This document shows positions 1 through 6,300 of a DNA stretch of 6,488 bases, one piece after another. Both the position numbers and the translations under genes were made by a program. The notes under the pieces are model-generated. The model made no database searches. It worked only from the letters and a program-made list of their open reading frames with translations, and had not been told where the DNA came from. The first letter of the stretch is position 1; each line of letters begins with the position of its first letter. The DNA is taken from positions 1 to 6,488 of the forward strand of contig JAITJB010000164.1 of assembly GCA_031279155.1 (NCBI GenBank), given 5' to 3'. Origin of the DNA: Deltaproteobacteria bacterium (GTDB lineage: Bacteria > Desulfobacterota > Desulfarculia > Adiutricales > Adiutricaceae).

Positions 1-281
1 TAGCCGAACTAGTTTCTAAGGTTTTAGGCGACAAAAAAGTGGGCGTAAAGGATAACTTCTTTGATCTCGGAGCCACCTCACTACAGTTGGTCAGCCTTCA
101 GAGGAGGCTCGTTGAAACCTTTAGCATGGAAGTCAATATCGCTGATATCTTTAATAATCCCAATATCAGCGCCTTAAGCGGCTATTTGTCCGGCTCAGAC
201 AATAGCCAGGCCATATTTGAGGCCGCCGAAAGAAGAGCTCAGCTTCGCAAGCAACGGTCGGCTAAAAGAGGCCAAGCTTAA
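1..281 (+). CDS. C-terminal end of an upstream NRPS or NRPS/PKS megasynthase (carrier domain plus basic tail), partial
   Basis: The frame is open from the window edge (first complete codon at base 3) to a TAA at 279-281, so only about 92 C-terminal residues are seen. They form one carrier (thiolation) domain. The core reads DNFFDLGATSLQLV, with the phosphopantetheine-accepting Ser at bases 78-80, followed by a helix and the IFNNPNISALSGYL segment typical of the end of carrier domains. LGATSLxLV-type cores are common in peptidyl carrier proteins that feed a PKS. After the domain comes a polar, Arg/Lys-rich tail of about 35 residues ending RKQRSAKRGQA. Such tails are frequent on NRPS proteins that hand over to a separate PKS protein, and may help docking (inference). 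There is no thioesterase, so the chain is passed on, most simply to the KS encoded 26 bases downstream. Which domains precede the carrier cannot be seen. Confidence 0.9.
   Translation, partial: AELVSKVLGDKKVGVKDNFFDLGATSLQLVSLQRRLVETFSMEVNIADIFNNPNISALSGYLSGSDNSQAIFEAAERRAQLRKQRSAKRGQA
3..218 (+). other. Carrier (PCP/T) domain of the upstream synthase
   Basis: This is the four-helix carrier fold with core motif DNFFDLGATSL. The Ser codon TCA at 78-80 is the expected 4'-phosphopantetheine attachment site. The first helix is cut by the window edge. The second Gly of the usual LGG(D/H)SL motif is replaced by Ala (LGATSL), a known variant of NRPS-to-PKS carriers. Boundaries are approximate. Confidence 0.88.
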
Positions 282-295
282 AGAAAATTTAATAT

Positions 296-300
296 GAAGG
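296..300 (+). promoter_or_regulatory. Ribosome binding site for the PKS-NRPS gene
   Basis: GAAGG lies 7 bases before the ATG at 308. An in-frame TAA at 290-292 limits the start to this ATG or the TTG just before it, and the spacing favours the ATG. The gap to the upstream stop is only 26 bases, with no room for a terminator plus promoter, so the two genes are probably co-transcribed. Confidence 0.7.
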
Positions 301-307
301 TAGATTG

Positions 308-3300
308 ATGACTACTTACAATCTTGATGACAACGCCATAGCCGTTGTCGGGCTCAGCTGCCGTTTTCCCGGGGCCAGTGATTACCAAAAGTTCTGGGAC
401 AATCTCTGCCGGGGCGTGGTCAGTGTTTCCTTTTTTAGCGATGAAGAGCTATTGGGGGAAGGGGTAAGCGATGAGCTCATAAGTGATGGCAATTACGTCA
501 AAGCCGGCTACGTGCTAGATAACATCGAAATGTTCGACGCCGCGTTTTTTGGCTACGCTGGCAGCGAGGCCCAGACCATTGACCCTCAGCAGCGTTTATT
601 TTTGGAATGCGCTTTCGAAGCTATGGAAGACGCCGGCTACTCGCCCCTTAGAGGCGATGGACCATCGCGGTTGGTTGGGGTTTTTGCCGGTAGTAGCCTG
701 AGCTCTTATTACAGCCATATCTTTCACGGTCTTAAAAGCGGCGGTTTAGCCGAGGCCTTTCAGAGCTTAGTTGGTAATGACAAGGATTATCTGTGCTCAA
801 GGGTATCGTATAAGCTAAATCTAAGAGGTCCCAGCGTGGGGGTGCAGTGCGCCTGTTCAAGTTCGCTAGCCGCCGTTCATCAGGGCTGCGAAAGCCTTAG
901 AAACGGGGCTTGCGACATGGTCATTGCCGGCGGGGCTTCCATTCGCGTGCCTCAGCGGGCGGGTTACCTGTACCAAGAGTCGATGATCATGTCGCCGGAC
1001 GCCTACTGCCGGCCCTTTGACGCCGCCGCCGGCGGCACGGTCTTCTCCAGCGGCGTTGGGGTGGTGATCTTAAAGAGATTAGCTGAGGCCTTAGCCGATA
1101 GGGATCATATCTACGCCGTTATCCGAAGTTCGGTCATCAATAACGATGGGGCGGCTAAAGTGGGCTATACCGCGCCTGGCGCCGAAGGGCAGTCCGCCGT
1201 CATCTTAGAAGCCTTAAGCTTAGCCGGCATTGAGGCTTCCAGCTTAGGCTATATCGAAACCCATGGAACGGGCACGGCTATCGGCGATCCCATCGAGTTT
1301 TCAGCCCTAACTAAGGTCTTTAGTCGATATAGATCTAGCGATCAAAAGTGCGCCCTAGGCGCCCTTAAGGCCAATATCGGTCACGCCGACGTGGCTAGCG
1401 GCATAGCCGGTTTCATTAAAGCCGTCTTAGCCGTCTATTATGGGCAGTTGCCGCCAAACCCTCTCTTCCAAAGGGTCAATAGCGCCATTAATTTGGAAGA
1501 GAGTAATTTTTACATAAACCGCGAGCTCATCGAATGGACCGATAACAATTTACCGCGCTTAGCCGGGGTCAGTTCTTTTGGTATTGGCGGAAGTAACGCC
1601 CACGTCATCATCCAAGAAGCGCCGAGTCAAGCTTCCAGAAAACTTTACAAGCCTGAGAGCGATCTCTTTGTCTTAGCCTCGCGAAATGAGGCTATGCTCA
1701 GGGAGCTAGCCGGGCGTTTTGCCGATAGTTTAGAGACTTCGCCGCCCATCTTATCGGATCTATGCTTTACCGTCCGAAGCTCACGGGCCGACGATCTGGA
1801 GCGTTTGGCCGTAAGCGTTGGGACTGTTTCGGAATTAAAGGGCATACTTAGTGATTTTGCCAAGGGAAGTAATCCTGAAAACTTAATGCTAGGAAGGTTG
1901 AGCTCTGATGGTAAGAGCGGGAATTTACTTAAAAAGCCTATGAACGATAGCCGCCTAAATACAATTGGCCGAATGTATGTCGTAGGTCAAAATGAGGCTA
2001 TAGGCGATCTTCAGACCAAAGCCTTAGAGAGGGAAGCGCGCCGGGTTATTACGCCGCCTACGCCCTTTCAGAGGCGTAGGTTTTGGTATGAGCCGACCAT
2101 TAAAACAACTTCCATGACCCAGGGTACGACTATCAAGCACGCTATCTGGAAAAACCGCCTGCAAACGGCTTACGGCCAGGTCATCTACGGGGGTTTTTTA
2201 AGCGGGGTGCGATTGGCGGTTTTGCGCCAGCATAGAATAAACCAACAGCCCATTGCCCCGGCTAGCTTCTATATTGAGCTGATTCGGGCCGGGGCCTCTT
2301 TGGAGAAAGAGGGATTTAGCCTCCTTGATCTGACGATTTATGAGAGATGGCTCCTCGATAGCGATGAATATAAGCTTCAGTTAGTAATTAATTCTGATTG
2401 GCCTAAGTCCGCCGAGCTCTTCGTCCTAATGGATAACCAAAGGGTTGAGTCTTGGAAGCGCTTAGCCAGGGCCCTAATTTCCGAGGCGCCTTATCAATCT
2501 AGCCAAGAGACAGCTGAATTAAATTTAAACCTCCTAAGAAGAGAGATAAATAATCTCACCGATAAAGTAGCCTACTACCAGAGCTTCGAGAGCTTGGGCA
2601 TAAGTTACGGCCCCAATTTTAAGCCCATCGAAGAACTAAGCCAGGCTAAAGATCGGGCCTTGGCCCGGATTGTGGGAACCTTAGGCTCAAATGATGATTA
2701 CGGCTGGTCTCCAGATCTATTAGATGGCGCTCTGCAGACGGTTATGGCCGCCTTAATAGACAGAGCCCCTATTGCCAGGCTATTTGTCCCTGTGGGGTGT
2801 AGGCGCATTACTCTCTTAGATAAGGCCCCGGAAGCCTTTTGGAGTTTGGCCGAAGTAAATGAGCCGCCCGATGCCAATAGCCCCCGATTTTCCATGGACT
2901 TAACCTTTTTGGCCGACGACGGACAGTTTTTGGGAAAAATCACCGGCTTAACCATGGGGGCCTGGCGAGATGAGGTTGGAAATGACGAGGCCCAAAAAGA
3001 TAGCCCAAAAGGTAGCCAAAGAGATAGCCAAGAATATAGCCCAAAAGACAGACCAATAGATGCTCCAGAAAAAAATCTCTACCGAGTCGTTTGGGAAGAT
3101 TGCGGGGCAATAGATAAAGAAAGCCTAAGCCAGAAATTTGAAGGGTATTATTTAATATTAGCCCAAAAAGCCCTGGGCCAAAGGCTAGCCAGCTATCTTT
3201 CTAAAGATAATGCTTTAAGTTTTGTTTGTCCGGAACTTAACGACGAGACTTTTAGAGATATTTCTCTAGATTTAGCCAAAAGCGGCGGGCCAAGTATCAC

Positions 3301-6300
3301 TATATTATACCTTTTAAGTTTAGGCTTAAATGAAACCCATAGTTGGGATGAGATATATAGCCGGACGGTTTTGGGTCTTCTAGGTGTGGTCCAGAAATTT
3401 AAGCAAACAAATAGGGCCGTAAAGCTAGTCATAGCCACCAATAGAGCCACTGGGCCCTTAGATATTGGGCTATATAATCCCGCCCAGGCCCTACTTTGGG
3501 GCTTGGGGCCGGTCATTGATTGTGAGCTTAACTATGACGTTCGTTTAATAGATCTAGATTTTGAAAGTGAAATTGATAATTTAGATGATTTTTTAAGTGA
3601 ACTAAAGGTAAATCATGGTGAACCTCGGGTCTGCCTGCGCCAGGGGCGAAAACTCGTTGCCCGCTTAGATAAAATGCCATTAGATAAAATTCCAATAGAT
3701 AAAAGCCCACTAGAAAATATCGAAGAACTCCCTAAGGTCAAAAAACCATCTTTAAGTTACGCCTTAAGCCAAGATCAGGCCGGGCTCGATAATCTTATTT
3801 TGAGGCCCTCCCCCCGCTTAAAACCCGGGCCAGGCCAGATTGCCGTTGAGATGGCGGCCTCGAGTTTAAATTTCCGAGATGTCTTAATGGCCATGGGCAT
3901 TTACCCCGGTAAGGTGACTGAAGCCGGAAGTGATGGCGCAGGGGTAGTGGTAGCCGTTGGCGATGGGGTCCAAGATTTTAGCCTAGGCTCTAAGGTTATT
4001 GTCAGCGCCTTTGGCTGCTTAAGTTCTTACCTTGTAGTTGATAGCCATTTGGCCCGCAAAATGCCGGATAATCTTACTTTTACTCAGGCGGCCAGTTTGC
4101 CGGTGGCCTATATTACGGCCTGGTATGCCTTAAAGCATCTGGCTAATCTATCAAAAGGTCAAACGATCTTAATCCACGCCGCCTCTGGCGGGGTAGGTTT
4201 AGCTGCCGTTAGCCTGGCTAAAAACTGTGGGGCGACGATTTTGGCTACCGCCGGCAGCCCCGAAAAGCGTAAATACCTAGCTTCTTTAGGGATAACAGAA
4301 GTTTTTGACTCCCGCACGACCGATTTTGCCAAAGAAGTGCTTGATAGAACTTCCGGTCAAGGCGTAGACGTAGTCTTAAATTCCTTAGCCGGTCCTGGCC
4401 AAGAGGCGTCCTACGCTCTAGTTAAGGATCAAGGGGCTTTTATCGAATTGGGTATGAGCGGCCTAAGTCAGGGCTTAAAGATCTTAGGCCGCAGATGCCG
4501 CTACCATACGGTAAATCTCGCCGATTTAGGTGAGGAGAACCCTCAACTTTTATCTAGCGTTTTTACTTCCGTTATTGCCGAGCTTAGTTGCGGGCAATTG
4601 ATGATTCCGCCCATCACGACTTTTTTAATGGAAGATTACCCCAAGGCTTATAGGTTGATGCTTTCGGCCAATCACATCGGAAAAATCGTCCTCACCTGGC
4701 CGGAGGCGGCTAAATTGGAAAGTAGCAAAATTGAAGAGAGCAAAACTACCTCTATCATCAGCGGCGGCTTAGGCGGGTTAGGCTTAGCCCTAATGGAGCG
4801 CAGAGTTTCCGAAGGGGCCAAGCACATCTTATTAATTAGCCGCCGAAAAGCTAATGTGAGCGAGGAAGATATCATAAATCAGGCCCGCCAAAGAGGCGCC
4901 GAAGTTGAGCTCATAGTAGCCGATATTACAGATTTTAAGGCTCTAAAACAAGCTTATGATAAAGCTTGCTCAACCATGCCCGTTGTCAGTAAGGTCTTTC
5001 ACTTAGCCTCCGTCTTAGATGATGATTTAATTACCAGGCTAGACTATCAAAGGTTTATTAAGGTGCTCGATCCCAAGGTCAAAGGCGCCTGGAATCTCTA
5101 CAGACTAACTAGCCATCTAAATTTAGACGAATTTGTCATGTTCTCTTCGACGGCCAGCCTTTTCGGTCCGCCAGGTCAGGGCAACTACGCCGCCGCTAAC
5201 GCCTTCCTCGATACTTTCGCCGGATACTTAAGGCAGAAGGGCTGCCAAAGCTTAAGCGTCAATTGGGGGGCCTTTAGCGGCGCGGGCATGGTCTCAAAGC
5301 TAAATATTTCGGAAAGCCTCTCCCGCTTTGGCATAAAACCTTGGCCGCTAAAACAAGGCTTAGAACTTTTAGATAAGTTGAGTCAATCGGGTCAAAGTAA
5401 TGTGGTGGCGACCATCATCGATTGGCCCAAGTATTTAAGTAGCCTTCAAAAGGATAAAACCCACTTTTATCAAAGGTTAGGGAGCGTCAGCCTTCCTTTT
5501 TCTCAAAGCCAGGCTTTTTCTCAGAAACAGGAAGATTTAACCAGCTCAAAAATGAGCCAGTTTAATAAGGTTAGTTCTGAGGCCCGCCAGAAAATCGTTA
5601 TCGACCGCTTGACGGCCAAGGTAGCCGATATCCTTAAGGTTGAACCTAGCGAACTATCATTTGAGGCCAACTTAATACAGATGGGTATTGATAGCTTACT
5701 GGCCCTAGATCTTTTTCAGAGCCTCCAAAAGGATTTTGGCCTACGGCTTGAGCAAAGTCTCCTCTTTGAAAACCCTACCCTAAATTCGCTTAGCCAAAAA
5801 CTCACTGAGCTCATCGAGTCAGGCTTATCTCAAAGTAAAGAAAGCTTTAAGGCAATTTTACCCGATAAAGCTAACCAAAATGAGCCCTTCAGGTTAATGG
5901 AAATGCAGCAGGCTTATTGGGTAGGCCGGACCGGGGCGGTGGAGCTCGGTAACGTGGCCTGCCACGTGTATCTAGAAACGGAGATGGAAAACCTTAATTT
6001 AGAATCTTTTAGCCTGGCCTGGCGCAAGCTTATTGAGCGCCACGGCATGCTAAGAGCTGAGATCCTACCTAATGGAAGCCAGCACATTATCCCCCAAGCC
6101 CCAATCTTTAAGATAGGCCAGCATGATCTGCGGGATTTAACTTCTGAAGAAGCAGAAAGCAAAATCTTAGAACTGCGCGAAAATATGAGCCATGAGGTCT
6201 TAAGGCCGGAAAGTTTTCCCCTCTTTAAGGTGGATATCTCGATACTTTCAGAAAACTTATATCGCCTCCATTTGGGCCTAGATCTCTTGATCGCCGACTT

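Noticed and set aside
101..128. Strong Shine-Dalgarno-like GAGGAGG (101-107) followed by an in-frame ATG at 126 inside the upstream carrier domain
   Set aside because: The spacing of 18 bases is too long, and a start there would remove the conserved Ser motif. It is explained by codons for Gln-Arg-Arg-Leu in the carrier helix.
39..281. A separate small protein starting at GTG 39
   Set aside because: The frame is open to the window edge and the residues before GTG 39 (AELVSKVLGDKK) are normal carrier-domain sequence, so this is the tail of a longer gene.
282..307. Promoter or terminator between the two genes
   Set aside because: The gap is only 26 bases. It contains a ribosome binding site and no hairpin or -35/-10 pair.
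294..308. Four-codon leader frame (ATG AAG GTA GAT TGA) whose stop overlaps the ATG at 308
   Set aside because: No ribosome binding site precedes it, and the GAAGG that serves the real gene lies inside it. A chance frame is more likely than a coupled leader peptide.
2966..3076. A methyltransferase between DH and KR, as in many PKS modules before Cy domains
   Set aside because: Only about 37 residues of repetitive linker separate DH from psi-KR. No SAM-binding motif is present.
3193..3516. Minus-strand open frame of 107 codons opposite psi-KR
   Set aside because: It lies opposite conserved psi-KR coding sequence and shows no domain of its own. The neighbouring frame at 3528-3710, with its FYL repeats, is the complement of the 15-base linker repeat.
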